In this document: piece by piece, positions 1 to 8,617 of the stretch
How positions within the stretch are numbered: the stretch's first letter is position 1
Layout of the letters: every line of letters begins with the position of its first letter
From: Actinacidiphila yanglinensis
Lineage (GTDB): Bacteria > Actinomycetota > Actinomycetes > Streptomycetales > Streptomycetaceae
Assembly: GCF_900107965.1 (NCBI RefSeq)
Contig: NZ_FNVU01000027.1
Span: forward strand, 1 to 64,000
Reading direction: 5' to 3'
Length of the DNA: 64,000 nt
Program-made: the position numbers and the translations under genes
The notes under the pieces: model-generated
What the model was told of the DNA's origin: nothing
The model's database searches: none
What the model saw: only the letters and a program-made list of their open reading frames with translations

Positions 1-484
1 AGCCCTTACCCGTCGCATCCTGCTCGACCGCCACGATGCACGGCACACCACGACCCTCCTCGTACTGCCGGCGCACCAGGTGACCCGGACCCTTCGGCGC
101 GACCATGCACACGTCCACACCCGCCGGCGGCTTGATGAAGCCGAAGCGGATGTTCAGACCGTGACCGAAGAAGATCGCGTCACCGTCCTTCAGGTTGTCC
201 TTGATGGACTCCTCGTACACACGCGCCTGGATCGGGTCCGGCACCAGAATCATGATGACGTCGGCCTCGGACGCGGCCTCGGCCACCGTCACCACCCGCA
301 GACCCTGCTCCTCGGCCTGCGCCTTGGACTTGGAACCCTCATGCAGACCGACGCGCACATCGACACCGGAGTCACGCAGCGACAGCGCGTGGGCATGGCC
401 CTGACTGCCATAGCCGATGACCGCGACCTTGCGGCCCTGGATGATGGACAGGTCGGCATCGTCGTCGTAGAACAGCTCGGCCAC
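1..484 (-). CDS. ilvC: Ketol-acid reductoisomerase (N-terminal part, cut by window start)
   Basis: The enzyme converts acetolactate or acetohydroxybutyrate to the dihydroxy acid in branched-chain amino acid synthesis, using NADPH and Mg2+, in the cytosol. The first 161 residues are present, about half of the usual ~330. They begin MAELFYDDDADLSIIQGRKV and carry the Rossmann motif VIGYGSQGHAHALSL. The start is GTG at 484-482, chosen because the protein begins exactly like its homologues and an AAGGAG lies 9 nt upstream (494-499). ilvB and ilvN, which normally precede ilvC, are absent: the upstream gene is an S51 peptidase. This therefore looks like a stand-alone, possibly second, ilvC copy. 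Family assignment is certain; the paralogue status is inference. Confidence 0.95.
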   Translation of the reverse strand, partial: MAELFYDDDADLSIIQGRKVAVIGYGSQGHAHALSLRDSGVDVRVGLHEGSKSKAQAEEQGLRVVTVAEAASEADVIMILVPDPIQARVYEESIKDNLKDGDAIFFGHGLNIRFGFIKPPAGVDVCMVAPKGPGHLVRRQYEEGRGVPCIVAVEQDATGKG

Positions 485-877
485 TTCTGGTCTCTCCTTG
501 CGTGCGGGTGTGTCGGGTCTCCCCCACAAAACACGGGGGGCGGCGCGGGTATGGAGGGCGCCCACAGAAGGGGAGAACGTTCATTCTCCCCACCTCGGAA
601 GCATGCCCTCTCTCGCCTCCCGAAGTCAATACCGAACGTTCTCCTTCGCCCTCGCGGCAGTACTCCGCCGGCTCGGGGGGCGTCGTAGCGCGCCGGGCGG
701 GAGCACCCGGGCTCGGAAGCGGGCCGGTGGGGCGCTCGGCCTCGTCGTCCTCGGAAGAGGCATCTCCTGGTGGATCGCGGAGGCCACCAGGACTCCCACC
801 AGGTTCCAGCAGACCGCCGCCCTGCCCACCTCGCAGCCATCTTCATCTGGTCGGACAGATGATCCGAAGTCAACGGC
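485..877. other. Intergenic region upstream of ilvC
   Basis: This 393-bp gap holds the paired sites and promoter described at 570-645 and a 6-bp inverted repeat CATCTG/CAGATG (844-849 and 856-861) 17 bp beyond the end of the S51 peptidase gene, perhaps a weak terminator. The rest, including 650-840, shows no convincing gene on either strand. Confidence 0.5.
570..645 (-). promoter_or_regulatory. Putative ilvC promoter flanked by paired GGAGAACGTTC sites
   Basis: On the minus strand TTGACT (629-624) and CATGCT (605-600) are spaced by 18 nt, a plausible promoter for ilvC. Two copies of GGAGAACGTTC in inverted orientation flank it: one at 645-635 just upstream of the -35, the other at 572-582 near the expected transcript start. 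The inner copy also forms a perfect 8-bp hairpin GGGGAGAA/TTCTCCCC (570-577 and 584-591) at the predicted 5' end of the mRNA. The paired sites are seen directly; an operator function is inference. Confidence 0.4.
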
Positions 878-1612
878 CTACGGCTGGAACAGCTTCCACT
901 GTCCCTCGGAGACGACCTCGACGGCGCCGTCGACCACCTTGACCGCGCTCTCGTCGTCGATCGCGTACGTCGGGGCGGGGATGTGTGCCGCCCACTTCTC
1001 GGCGTTGGCCAGGGAAGCGTCCGGATGGTCCGGGTGCTCCAGATGCGGGATCACCGCGAAGTCGACGAGCCCCGCGCCCCGGCCGGTAACGAGCAGCCTG
1101 TCCACGTCGCCGTCCGGCGTGCCGAAGACGACCTCCTGCGAGCTCACCGGCCTTTCGTCGCCGTGGGGAGGCTCGGTGTAGGTCTCGACGAACGTGGTGG
1201 TGGCGGCGATGCTCCCGGCGCTCACCCCCACGTAGACCGCCTCGGGGCGCAGCGACGGCAGCAGGCCGGTCAGACCGGAGCGGCGCATCCACCCGGCCAG
1301 GAACAGGGGGTCACCGCCCCACACCAGCAGCGCGTCGGCGTCGCGCACCGTCGGTACCCAAGCGGCCTCCTCGATGCTCGGCAGCACCGACAACTCCAGG
1401 ACGCCCAGGGACTTCCAGCCCAGATCGGCGAGCGGTGACGACCCCGCGCCGCTGAGCGCCCGCCAGGCCATGCCGGGGCCGCCGGGGAAGGGATAGATGG
1501 CGGTCGGGATGAACAGGGCGTGGGACTCGGCGATCGGTTTGCCCAGCAGACCCTCGAGTGCGTCGCGGATGCTGCGGTTCTTGATCCCGGATGATGTGAG
1601 GAGAGCCTTCAT
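878..1612 (-). CDS. Peptidase family S51 (dipeptidase E / cyanophycinase-like)
   Basis: This is a 244-residue cytosolic serine hydrolase of the class I glutamine-amidotransferase-like fold. The nucleophile elbow is GVSAGSIAA (Ser about residue 131), and the WGGDPLFL loop near residue 98 matches the oxyanion region of peptidase E. Members cleave Asp-X dipeptides, cyanophycin-derived peptides or related small substrates; the substrate here cannot be read from the sequence. The start at 1612 is chosen because AGGAAGG lies about 7 nt upstream and the protein then begins MKALLTSSG like the family; longer in-frame starts add a non-conserved basic extension. Neighbouring genes give no pathway hint. 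Confidence 0.85.
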   Translation of the reverse strand: MKALLTSSGIKNRSIRDALEGLLGKPIAESHALFIPTAIYPFPGGPGMAWRALSGAGSSPLADLGWKSLGVLELSVLPSIEEAAWVPTVRDADALLVWGGDPLFLAGWMRRSGLTGLLPSLRPEAVYVGVSAGSIAATTTFVETYTEPPHGDERPVSSQEVVFGTPDGDVDRLLVTGRGAGLVDFAVIPHLEHPDHPDASLANAEKWAAHIPAPTYAIDDESAVKVVDGAVEVVSEGQWKLFQP

Positions 1613-1835
1613 GTCGTTGCCTTCCTGGGGTGCCCTGATGAGGCGCCCGCCGTGCCCACCGGGGGTGACGCCCGCGTCTCGGACCCTAGTGCTCGGCACC
1701 GACATTGCCCGGCGCCCAGGCACTCCGCGCAGGTGTGCCTATGAGCGACTGCCTACGGCACCCGGACGATCGCGGCCTGCAGCGACCTCTCCACCGCGAC
1801 CCGGAACGGCCGGACGCCACCCACGGCATCAGGCG

Positions 1836-2579
1836 TTACGGGGCAGCCGCGAGCGCATGAAGAGACCTCGCGCGGACGCCCAGGAACGGTGGCAGTCCCG
1901 CCCTGTGCGGTTGTGCGGCCACCACTTGGTCGCTCGGGGAGGGCTCGACGACGGTTTCCAGGACGAACCCGTGCCGGACCAGAGCCGTCAGGTACGTGGA
2001 CAGCGTCCGGTGCTGGTTGCCCGCCCGGCGGGCGCCTTCAGGGTTGTCCGACCGCCAGAATCCTTCGGCAAGGTAGTCCCCGACCACCCGTCGAACGGGC
2101 CCGTCGGCGCTACGGGTCCAGCCGGCGTGCGGTGCTTCGAAGCACGGGTGGGGGATCGTGAAGGCAAGCGAGCCCCGCGCGGTCAGCACGCGCCGCACGG
2201 CCGCGAGCGCGGCATCGAGGTCGGGCACGTTGTTCAGGGACAGCCCGGCGGTCACCCAGTCGACCGAGCCGTCCGCGACCGTCCCCAGCACGCACCCGTC
2301 ATCGACCGCGTAGGCCACCGTGCCAGGACCTCCGGCCCCGGAGGCGCGGGCATGTTCGATCATCCGCGGTGAGGGGTCGATGCCCGTGACGGAGGCTCCG
2401 CGGGCGGCTGCCGCGCGGGCGACGATGCCCTCCCCGCAGCCGAGATCGAGAACGCGGCACCCGCCGAGCCGGTCGGGCAGGAGCCCGAGCAGCAGGTCGC
2501 AGTGGAAGTCGTGCATGGCGGAACCGGTCCGCAGCAGTTCCGCATACCAGTCGGCGATGGTGTCCCAGGAATCAGTCAT
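1836..2579 (-). CDS. Class I SAM-dependent methyltransferase
   Basis: This is a 247-residue cytosolic methyltransferase. The SAM-binding motif I is VLDLGCGEGIVARAAA (about residues 43-58), followed by an acidic residue in GIDPSP and a motif around DGSVDWVTAGLSLNNVPD typical of the Methyltransf_11/UbiE group. The C-terminal third is substrate-specific and gives no clue to the acceptor. The start is ATG at 2579; a TTG one codon upstream is also in frame. It sits 63 bp downstream of the oxidoreductase gene end on the same strand, so the two could be co-transcribed. The acceptor (small molecule or lipid quinone) is unknown. Confidence 0.8.
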   Translation of the reverse strand: MTDSWDTIADWYAELLRTGSAMHDFHCDLLLGLLPDRLGGCRVLDLGCGEGIVARAAAARGASVTGIDPSPRMIEHARASGAGGPGTVAYAVDDGCVLGTVADGSVDWVTAGLSLNNVPDLDAALAAVRRVLTARGSLAFTIPHPCFEAPHAGWTRSADGPVRRVVGDYLAEGFWRSDNPEGARRAGNQHRTLSTYLTALVRHGFVLETVVEPSPSDQVVAAQPHRAGLPPFLGVRARSLHALAAAP

Positions 2580-2642
2580 CAAAACCCGGACGCTACTGGT
2601 TCCCGCCGGGACACCACCACCGACTTCACCGGAGTGCGGCGA

Positions 2643-3641
2643 TCACGAGACGACCGTCAGCACGATCTTCCCCTGGATGTGGCCCTGCGCGGCTCGCGTG
2701 TGGGCGCCGGCCGCGTCACGCAGAGGGTGGGTGCTGTCGACCGCAACCTGGAGCCTGCCGTCGTCGAACAGGCGGCCGATCTCCGCGAGTTGGGGGCCGC
2801 TGGAGCGCACCTGGATGTTCGAGACCGTGATGCCCAGGCGCGCCGTCTCCTCCGGGTCGTAGGCGGCGAAGAACACCGGGAGCATGGTGCCTCCGCGCTT
2901 GAGTACCGTCAGGAAACGCGAGCTGTCCGGGCCACCGACGGTGTCCACCACCAGGTCGACGCCGCTGACCACGTCCGCCACCCGCGTCGTGGTGTAGTCG
3001 ATGAACTCGTCCGCGCCCAGCTCGCGCAGGAACTGCTCGTGCCGGCCCGAGGCCACCGCGATGACGCGTGCGCCCTTCCACTTCGCCAGTTGCACCGCGA
3101 AGTGGCCCACTCCCCCGGCGGCTCCGTTGACCAGCACGGTCATCCCCGGTGCGAGCGGCACCGGGCGGTGCACCCGGACGGTGAACGGGGACGGCACGTC
3201 GTGGCCGAGGTCGATCAGGTACTGCCAGGCCGTCAGCACGGCCATCGGCGCCCCGGCCGCCCGCACGTGATCGACGGTGGCCGGCTTGTGCGCCAGGTCC
3301 GCAGCCGGCGCGGCCACGTACTCGGCGTACGTGCGGCCGTCGAATCCGGGGAACCGCAGCATGCCGAAGACCTCGTCACCGACGGCGAACCCCCGCACGT
3401 CCGGAGCGACCGCCCGGACCACGCCCGACAGGTCCGTGCCGGGGGTCAGGGGAAACTCCAGCGCCGGCCTCATCTCGGCCGGCATGACCTTCATCCCCTC
3501 GCGCAGGTACCAGTCCGGCGGGTTGATGCCCGCCGCGTGCACCTGGACGAGCACCTCGCCCGGGCCGATGCCGGGAAGCGGCACCTCTTCGTACCGCAGG
3601 ACTTCCGGCCCGCCCGCTGCGTGGAACTGGATCGCCTTCAT
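2643..3641 (-). CDS. Zinc-independent MDR oxidoreductase (quinone oxidoreductase-like)
   Basis: This is a 332-residue medium-chain dehydrogenase/reductase. It has the GroES-like N-terminal domain (PGIGPGEVLVQVHAAGINPPDW) and the NADPH-binding signature VNGAAGGVGHFAVQLAK about residues 165-181. The zinc-ligand cysteines of alcohol dehydrogenases are missing, which places it with quinone oxidoreductase/crotonase-type reductases that reduce quinones or activated enones. It is transcribed divergently from a LysR gene starting 122 bp away, with a perfect inverted repeat between them, so it is the likely LysR target. The physiological substrate is unknown; a role in electrophile or quinone detoxification is inference. 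Confidence 0.85.
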   Translation of the reverse strand: MKAIQFHAAGGPEVLRYEEVPLPGIGPGEVLVQVHAAGINPPDWYLREGMKVMPAEMRPALEFPLTPGTDLSGVVRAVAPDVRGFAVGDEVFGMLRFPGFDGRTYAEYVAAPAADLAHKPATVDHVRAAGAPMAVLTAWQYLIDLGHDVPSPFTVRVHRPVPLAPGMTVLVNGAAGGVGHFAVQLAKWKGARVIAVASGRHEQFLRELGADEFIDYTTTRVADVVSGVDLVVDTVGGPDSSRFLTVLKRGGTMLPVFFAAYDPEETARLGITVSNIQVRSSGPQLAEIGRLFDDGRLQVAVDSTHPLRDAAGAHTRAAQGHIQGKIVLTVVS

Positions 3642-3709
3642 CGCGCCTGTCGCTTTCTCGGGGAAACGTTGCTCCTCCAGTCAAGGCCCGGGACGGCGCG
3701 GCCGTCCAA

Positions 3710-3729
3710 GACCGGTTCGGCAACCGGTC
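3710..3729. promoter_or_regulatory. Perfect inverted repeat in LysR/oxidoreductase divergent promoter
   Basis: GACCGGTT-cggc-AACCGGTC is a perfect 8-bp inverted repeat with a 4-bp centre. It sits 34 bp before the LysR start and 69 bp before the divergent oxidoreductase start. The position and symmetry are those of a LysR-type or other dimeric regulator operator; binding by the adjacent LysR is inferred. Confidence 0.5.
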
Positions 3730-3762
3730 ATTCCGAAACGGCATGGTGCGTACGCTGGGCGG

Positions 3763-4662
3763 GTGAACGATCTCGGACAGGACCTGGACCTGCGGCTGGT
3801 GCGCTACTTCACCGTGGTGGCGGCGCACGAGAACTTCGGCCGGGCGGCCACCGAGCTGCACGTGGCCCAGCCGGCGCTGAGCCGCCAGATCCAGCGGCTC
3901 GAGAGGTACCTCGGCGCACGGCTGCTGGACCGCACCCCCCGGGGTGCCCGGCTCACCGCGGCCGGCCGGACATTCCTCCCCCGGGGCCGGGCCCTGCTGC
4001 AGGCCGCCCGCCAGGCCGAGTCGGCCGTGCGCGAAGCGGCCGGGAGCGAGCGCATCGCCATCGGTTACGTCGAGGACCTGGTGATCACCGCCGCCGTGCG
4101 GGAACTGCGCCGCCGTCACCCGGGCGCCGAGATCGCCACCCGGCACCTGAACTGCCGCGATGTCGGGGCGCTGTCCGACCAGCGCGTCGACGCCCTGATC
4201 GCGCGGACCCCGCTGCCGCTCGCCGCCGGCGACGTGGTCACCACCCCGCTGTACGAGGAGGCCCGGATGCTCGTGGTCCCGCACGGCCATCCCCTGGCCG
4301 ACCGGGCATCGGTGACCGCGGAGGAGCTGGCCGGCGAAGAGGCGGCGCCGTGTCCGTTCGAGACCGCGGACTGGGCGTCCTACCGGCTCCTCGGGGCCGG
4401 CGTGCCGCCGATCGAGAGCTCCATCGAGACCTCCATCGAGAATTACGAGGACAAGCTCGAACTCGTCGCGAGCGGCGGCGCGATCGCCGTGCTGCCCGTG
4501 GGTGACCGGCGCAGCTCCTTGCGTCCCGACCTCGTCACCGTCCCGATCGAAGGCGCTCCCCCGAGCCGTGTCGTCCTGGTCAGCCGCAAGGGCGACCCGA
4601 ATCCGATGATCGGGAATCTCCGGCGGGCCGCCCGGGCCGTCCTGCCCGCCCCGGCGGCCTGA
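3763..4662 (+). CDS. LysR-family transcriptional regulator
   Basis: This is a 299-residue regulator. The N-terminal winged helix-turn-helix is classical LysR (LRLVRYFTVVAAHENFGRAA, then HVAQPALSRQIQRLE), followed by the periplasmic-binding-protein-like effector domain from about residue 90. The start is GTG at 3763, which gives the usual length and N-terminus; upstream in-frame codons have no LysR similarity. It is divergent from the quinone oxidoreductase-like gene and probably controls it through the inverted repeat at 3710-3729. The effector is unknown. It ends 75 bp from the convergent ThDP enzyme gene. Confidence 0.92.
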   Translation: MNDLGQDLDLRLVRYFTVVAAHENFGRAATELHVAQPALSRQIQRLERYLGARLLDRTPRGARLTAAGRTFLPRGRALLQAARQAESAVREAAGSERIAIGYVEDLVITAAVRELRRRHPGAEIATRHLNCRDVGALSDQRVDALIARTPLPLAAGDVVTTPLYEEARMLVVPHGHPLADRASVTAEELAGEEAAPCPFETADWASYRLLGAGVPPIESSIETSIENYEDKLELVASGGAIAVLPVGDRRSSLRPDLVTVPIEGAPPSRVVLVSRKGDPNPMIGNLRRAARAVLPAPAA

Positions 4663-4736
4663 TCCCGGGGTGAGGTGGCGCCGCCTCGGCCCGCGGGCGG
4701 GCCTGGGGGCCGCTGTTCCCGATGTTCCCGACGGTC

Positions 4737-6335
4737 TCAGGCCGGCTGGAGGATCGCTTCGATGAGGTGGGGGCCGGGTGCGGTCAGCGCGGCGGAGAAC
4801 TGCTCGGCGAGTTCGGCCGTGCTCGCGGCCCGGGTCGCGGGGACGCCCATGCCGGTGGCCAGCGAGGTGAAGTCGATGTCGGGCCGGCTCAGGTCGAAGA
4901 GAGCACGGGCGGCCGGTCCCGCCGCGCTGCCGCCGACACGGTCCAGTTCGGCACGGAGGATCGCGTAGGAGCGGTTGTTGAGGATGACGGTGGTCACGTC
5001 GAGCTTCTCGCGGGCCTGGGTCCACAGTCCGGAGATGGTGTAGAGCGCGCTGCCGTCGGCTTGCAGGCACACGACCGGCCGTTCGGGACAGGCGAGGGCG
5101 GCGCCGGCGGCGACGGGGATGCCCTGTCCGATCGCGAGGCCGGTCAGGCCGAGTACGTCGTGGGGCGCGGAGTCGGCGGTCGCCGGGAAAAGGGTGTTCA
5201 TCCCCGCGGTGATGGACTCGTCGACGACGATCGCTTCCTGCGGGAGGAGGGCGCCGATGACCTGGGCCCAATTCTCCGTGCTCAACGGCTCGTTCACGAG
5301 CGGGGGCGGAGCGTCCGGGGCGGGCGGCGTCGGGACGGGCCCCGGCGCGACGGTGTCCGCCAGTGCCGACAGCGCGTCGACGACGTCGAAGCCCGCGTCG
5401 GGGACGAAGCGATGCACGCGCGTTCCCGGTGGGGTGAGCATGCCCGGACGGCCCGGATAGGCGAACGAGGCCACGGGTTCGCGTGCTCCGACCAGGATCA
5501 GGTGCTCGATGCCTGCGAGTTGCCGGCCGACGGCTTCGGCCCGGTAGCCCAGCGGCACGATCTGCGGTACGCCCGCACCGCGCCGCAACCGGGCCGGCCA
5601 GGTCGGGCAGAAGGCGGCGGTTCCGGTGGCCTTCCGGATCCGGGCGGCAGCGTGCAGGCCGGGCTCGCTCAGCCCGGCGCCGTCGATCAGCAGCGCGACG
5701 CGCTCCGGTCCGGTGACCAGCGCCGCCGTGGCTTCCACCTCGGCGCGGGTGACGGACCGCGGCGGCAGCGCGGGGAGCCGCGGCGCGGGCGGGGCGCTCT
5801 CCTCCCAGGAGAGGTCGGCCGCCATGATGAGGGTGGAGACCGCCCCGGAGGTGCCGGTGCGCGACGGGTCCGGGGGGCCGGGCACGTCTGCGCTCAGTGC
5901 CGCTGCCACGGCCGCGGCGGTGTCGGGACCGATGTCCGCCGAGGTCACCGGCCGGCGCACCCAACTGGAGACGGTCGCGGCCGCGGCATCGATGTCGGAC
6001 TCCAGCGGCGAGTCCAACTCCTTGTGCGAGCGGGCGTGGTCGCCGATGACGTTGACCACCGGGGTGTGCGCGCGCCGTGCGTTGTGGAGGTTCGCCAGAC
6101 CGTTGGCCAGACCGGGGCCGAGGTGGAGGAGCGTCGCAGCCGGCCGGCCGGACATGCGGGCGTAGCCGTCGGCGGCCCCGGTCGCCACCCCCTCGAACAG
6201 GCACAGCACACCGCGCATCGCGCGGTGGCGGTCGAGTGCCGCGACGAACCGCATCTCCGACGTGCCGGGATTGGCGAAGCAGACGTCCACGCCGTTGGCG
6301 AGCAGGGTGCGCAGGAGGGTCTCGGCACCGTTCAT
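4737..6335 (-). CDS. ThDP-dependent enzyme (acetolactate synthase/benzoylformate decarboxylase-like)
   Basis: This 532-residue enzyme has the three-domain ThDP layout. The N-terminal PYR domain carries the catalytic glutamate in LFEGVATGAADGYAR (about residue 48). A central domain follows, then a C-terminal PP domain with the metal/ThDP motif QADGSALYTISGL followed by ILNNRSYAIL. Annotations for such proteins range from acetolactate synthase large subunit to 2-oxoacid decarboxylase. There is no regulatory small subunit nearby and the FAD-binding character of the central domain is weak, so a decarboxylase of an aryl or alkyl 2-oxoacid is more likely. The start is ATG at 6335 with GGAAGG 12 nt upstream. 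The substrate is unknown. Confidence 0.85.
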   Translation of the reverse strand: MNGAETLLRTLLANGVDVCFANPGTSEMRFVAALDRHRAMRGVLCLFEGVATGAADGYARMSGRPAATLLHLGPGLANGLANLHNARRAHTPVVNVIGDHARSHKELDSPLESDIDAAAATVSSWVRRPVTSADIGPDTAAAVAAALSADVPGPPDPSRTGTSGAVSTLIMAADLSWEESAPPAPRLPALPPRSVTRAEVEATAALVTGPERVALLIDGAGLSEPGLHAAARIRKATGTAAFCPTWPARLRRGAGVPQIVPLGYRAEAVGRQLAGIEHLILVGAREPVASFAYPGRPGMLTPPGTRVHRFVPDAGFDVVDALSALADTVAPGPVPTPPAPDAPPPLVNEPLSTENWAQVIGALLPQEAIVVDESITAGMNTLFPATADSAPHDVLGLTGLAIGQGIPVAAGAALACPERPVVCLQADGSALYTISGLWTQAREKLDVTTVILNNRSYAILRAELDRVGGSAAGPAARALFDLSRPDIDFTSLATGMGVPATRAASTAELAEQFSAALTAPGPHLIEAILQPA

Positions 6336-6623
6336 GGAATCTGATCGCCTTCCGTCGGTCCTTTTGAGCCGTGGTGTTCTCGCTGCCGGCGGCCCGTCAC
6401 CGGCCCCGCCTGCATACCGGCTGGGACGCGGCCGTCTGCCGGGGGCCGGGTGTGCGACTTCGCTGTCGTATGTAGCGTTCACTCCACAGATGACTCTACA
6501 CGCCCCCGCTCACGTCCTCCGTGCCGGAACTCACCAGCAGGAGGCGTCGGAAGCACCGCGACCCGGAGGCGCCGCGACAGGCGGCACCTCCGGGTGTCCG
6601 GGGCGAAAGGGAATCCGGGCGGC

Positions 6624-8165
6624 CTACTTGCTGGTGCTCCCGTTGTAGAGCCGGTCGCCGCTGTAGACCGCGCCGACCGTGCCGGACAGGTGTTTCGGCA
6701 GCGCGGCGGTCGCCGTGCCGCCTCGGAGGGCCACCGGGCGGCCGAGCGGCTTGCCGTCGACCTGGAACTGCACGGTGCCCGTCGCGGCGGCCGGCTCGTC
6801 GCTCGCCGAGGTCACCGTTGCCGTGGCGCTGCCGCCGTGGGTGCGCACCCCCACCGCGGTGGCCCGGAAGTCGACCTTGGTGAGCGCGTCGCGGAGCGCC
6901 TGCCGCCAGTAGGCCCAGTTGTGCCCGCCGTTGACGTTGTACGACACGAACGGCACGCCGTCGCCGGCCAGCAACTGCTGCTCGGCGGTGGTGTTGCCCT
7001 GGGCGAGCCCGCCGAGGTCCTGGACGGCCACGCCGATGTGCAGGCCGAGCAGTTCCTTCAATTGCGGGTTGGCCGCCTGCTCCGCGGTGGGCAGGCCGCG
7101 CGGCGCGGACCACACGGAGTAGTAGCCGAAGGTCGGGGTCTCGCCGAACAGCAGGTCCTGGACGACGGTCGCACCGCCCGACAGCCCCGCGAACGCCCGG
7201 TCGGCCGCGTCCGTACCGACGTTGAGGTGCTGTTGGACGTACGGAATGACGTCGTCGGTCATCTCGTCGTCGGTGGGGTTGTTCGGCATCACGACGACCG
7301 TCGGCTGGATCTCGTGGTCGGCGATCAGGTTGTCCAGGATGTTCTTCAGGTCGCCCTGCGTGCTCCAGTCCATCTCGTTCCCGCCGCCGCCGTGCACCAG
7401 GTACAGGGTGGGATAGGTCTGCCTGCGGTGGGCGTTGTAGCCGGGCGGCGTGTAGACCGACAGGTAGTTCTCGTCCGTGGGGTCGGTGTGTCCCGGCGAG
7501 CCGTAGGTCAGGTGCGTCAGCGCGCCCTCGTCACCGCGCGCGGCCGGTCCCTGCCACGCGTCGTCCTCCGTCCCGAACCGGGGGTCGGAGGGGACGTACA
7601 CCTGGCTGCTGGGTTCCGCCGAACCGGCCGTGCTCCAGACCGGGTTGGACGGGTCGGCCGTCGCCGTGCAGCCGGTGAGGGCCGGCGCGGCGGCGGTGCA
7701 GTCCCGGTAGAAGGAGTAGTTGAAGACCCCGGACGGCAGCGGCGTGGTGTACGACCAGACGCCGGTGCGTTCGTCCTTCGTCATCGCCACGACCGGCCAG
7801 TTCGCCGCGGAGCCGGCGTTGGGGGTGGCCAGCGGGAACTCGCCGGGCTTCCAGTCGTAGCCGTAGCTCGGGGTCGAGTTGGTCGGGTCGGCCGCGATGG
7901 CGGCTGCCGAGGCGAAGGACCACTCCCCCTTGATGCGCATGCTCGTCGCCGTGGGGTCGTGGATGCGGAAGGTCACGGAGTATCCGGTCGGGCCCTTGCC
8001 GGTGTGCACGACCTGCGGAGACAGACTGCCGTTCGCCGGCGGGCGCGCCGGGCCGGCGGCGGACGCGGCGTGTGCGGCGGGAGCCGCGCCGAGCAGCGCT
8101 GCCGTGGCCGCCGCGGCGCCCACCACGCTCAGCACACGCCGATGAGGTCGGAAGGACATGGTCAT
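6624..8165 (-). CDS. Secreted esterase (esterase D family) with Ig-like C-terminal domain
   Basis: This is a 513-residue exported protein. Residues 1-35 form a Sec-type signal peptide (two Arg, long Ala-rich core, likely cleavage after AHA). Roughly 40-230 resemble the beta-sandwich E-set/CBM48-like domain found ahead of feruloyl esterases. The alpha/beta-hydrolase core follows, with LYLVHGGGGNE, nucleophile elbow FAGLSGGA and a late His in VNGGHNWAYWRQAL. The last ~80 residues look like a bacterial Ig-like domain. It probably hydrolyses carbohydrate or feruloyl esters outside the cell. Two starts are possible, 8165 and 8159 (AAGGAG is 3 or 9 nt upstream). It has its own promoter at 8415-8443. 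Confidence 0.85.
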   Translation of the reverse strand: MTMSFRPHRRVLSVVGAAAATAALLGAAPAAHAASAAGPARPPANGSLSPQVVHTGKGPTGYSVTFRIHDPTATSMRIKGEWSFASAAAIAADPTNSTPSYGYDWKPGEFPLATPNAGSAANWPVVAMTKDERTGVWSYTTPLPSGVFNYSFYRDCTAAAPALTGCTATADPSNPVWSTAGSAEPSSQVYVPSDPRFGTEDDAWQGPAARGDEGALTHLTYGSPGHTDPTDENYLSVYTPPGYNAHRRQTYPTLYLVHGGGGNEMDWSTQGDLKNILDNLIADHEIQPTVVVMPNNPTDDEMTDDVIPYVQQHLNVGTDAADRAFAGLSGGATVVQDLLFGETPTFGYYSVWSAPRGLPTAEQAANPQLKELLGLHIGVAVQDLGGLAQGNTTAEQQLLAGDGVPFVSYNVNGGHNWAYWRQALRDALTKVDFRATAVGVRTHGGSATATVTSASDEPAAATGTVQFQVDGKPLGRPVALRGGTATAALPKHLSGTVGAVYSGDRLYNGSTSK

Positions 8166-8414
8166 TCGCTCCTTGCGTTCGGAAGAGCCCCGAGTGCGTG
8201 CCCGGCGCGTGCCGGTGCCCTCGCTGGTGCGCGGGGCGGGCGGGACAGCGCGGTCGCGCCGGATCGCCGAGCGCGACCGGCCGGGGCCGCCACGCCCCCT
8301 CCTCGTCCAAGTGCGCGGGAGCGGTCGGACCTCCGCTCCCAGCACGCGAGAAGCGTCGCCGACCTCGGCACTCCTGCTCGGGGCAAACATGTCGCCGTTG
8401 CCGGCGTGATGGCG

Positions 8415-8443
8415 AATGTAGGGTTACGTAATGACCTTGTCAA
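8415..8443 (-). promoter_or_regulatory. Strong sigma70-type promoter for the secreted esterase
   Basis: On the minus strand TTGACA (8443-8438), a 17-nt spacer and TACATT (8420-8415) form a near-consensus promoter. The spacer contains the perfect palindrome TTACGTAA, which a repressor could use. The transcript would start near 8408, leaving a ~240-nt 5' leader before the esterase start in which I see no gene. Between this promoter and the end of the GntR gene (8618) there is only a 12-bp palindrome CCGGACGTCCGG at 8465-8476. Confidence 0.65.
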
Positions 8444-8617
8444 TACTGGGTGACGAGCGGCGACCCGGACGTCCGGCGGGACTCGGACGGCCGGTTGACG
8501 TCCCCTCCGCCGACGCCCGGCGCCACGGAAGCGGGCGGGTGGGCCGCCGCCCGTCCGCCTCCGGGGCGCCCGCGAAGCCCGCCGCCCCATCGCGGCTCGA
8601 CGGCAACGCCGCTGCGA

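Noticed and set aside
575..582. GAACGTTC as a LexA/SOS box
   Set aside because: Actinobacterial SOS boxes are GAAC-N4-GTTC; here the half-sites are adjacent with no 4-bp centre.
626..829. Possible small minus-strand gene upstream of ilvC
   Set aside because: No ribosome site, no recognisable motif, Arg/Pro/Ser-rich composition, and it spans the presumed ilvC promoter.
4737..6335. Calling this gene ilvB (partner of the lone ilvC)
   Set aside because: No small subunit gene, different strand unit and more decarboxylase-like features; it is too far from ilvC to support a shared operon.
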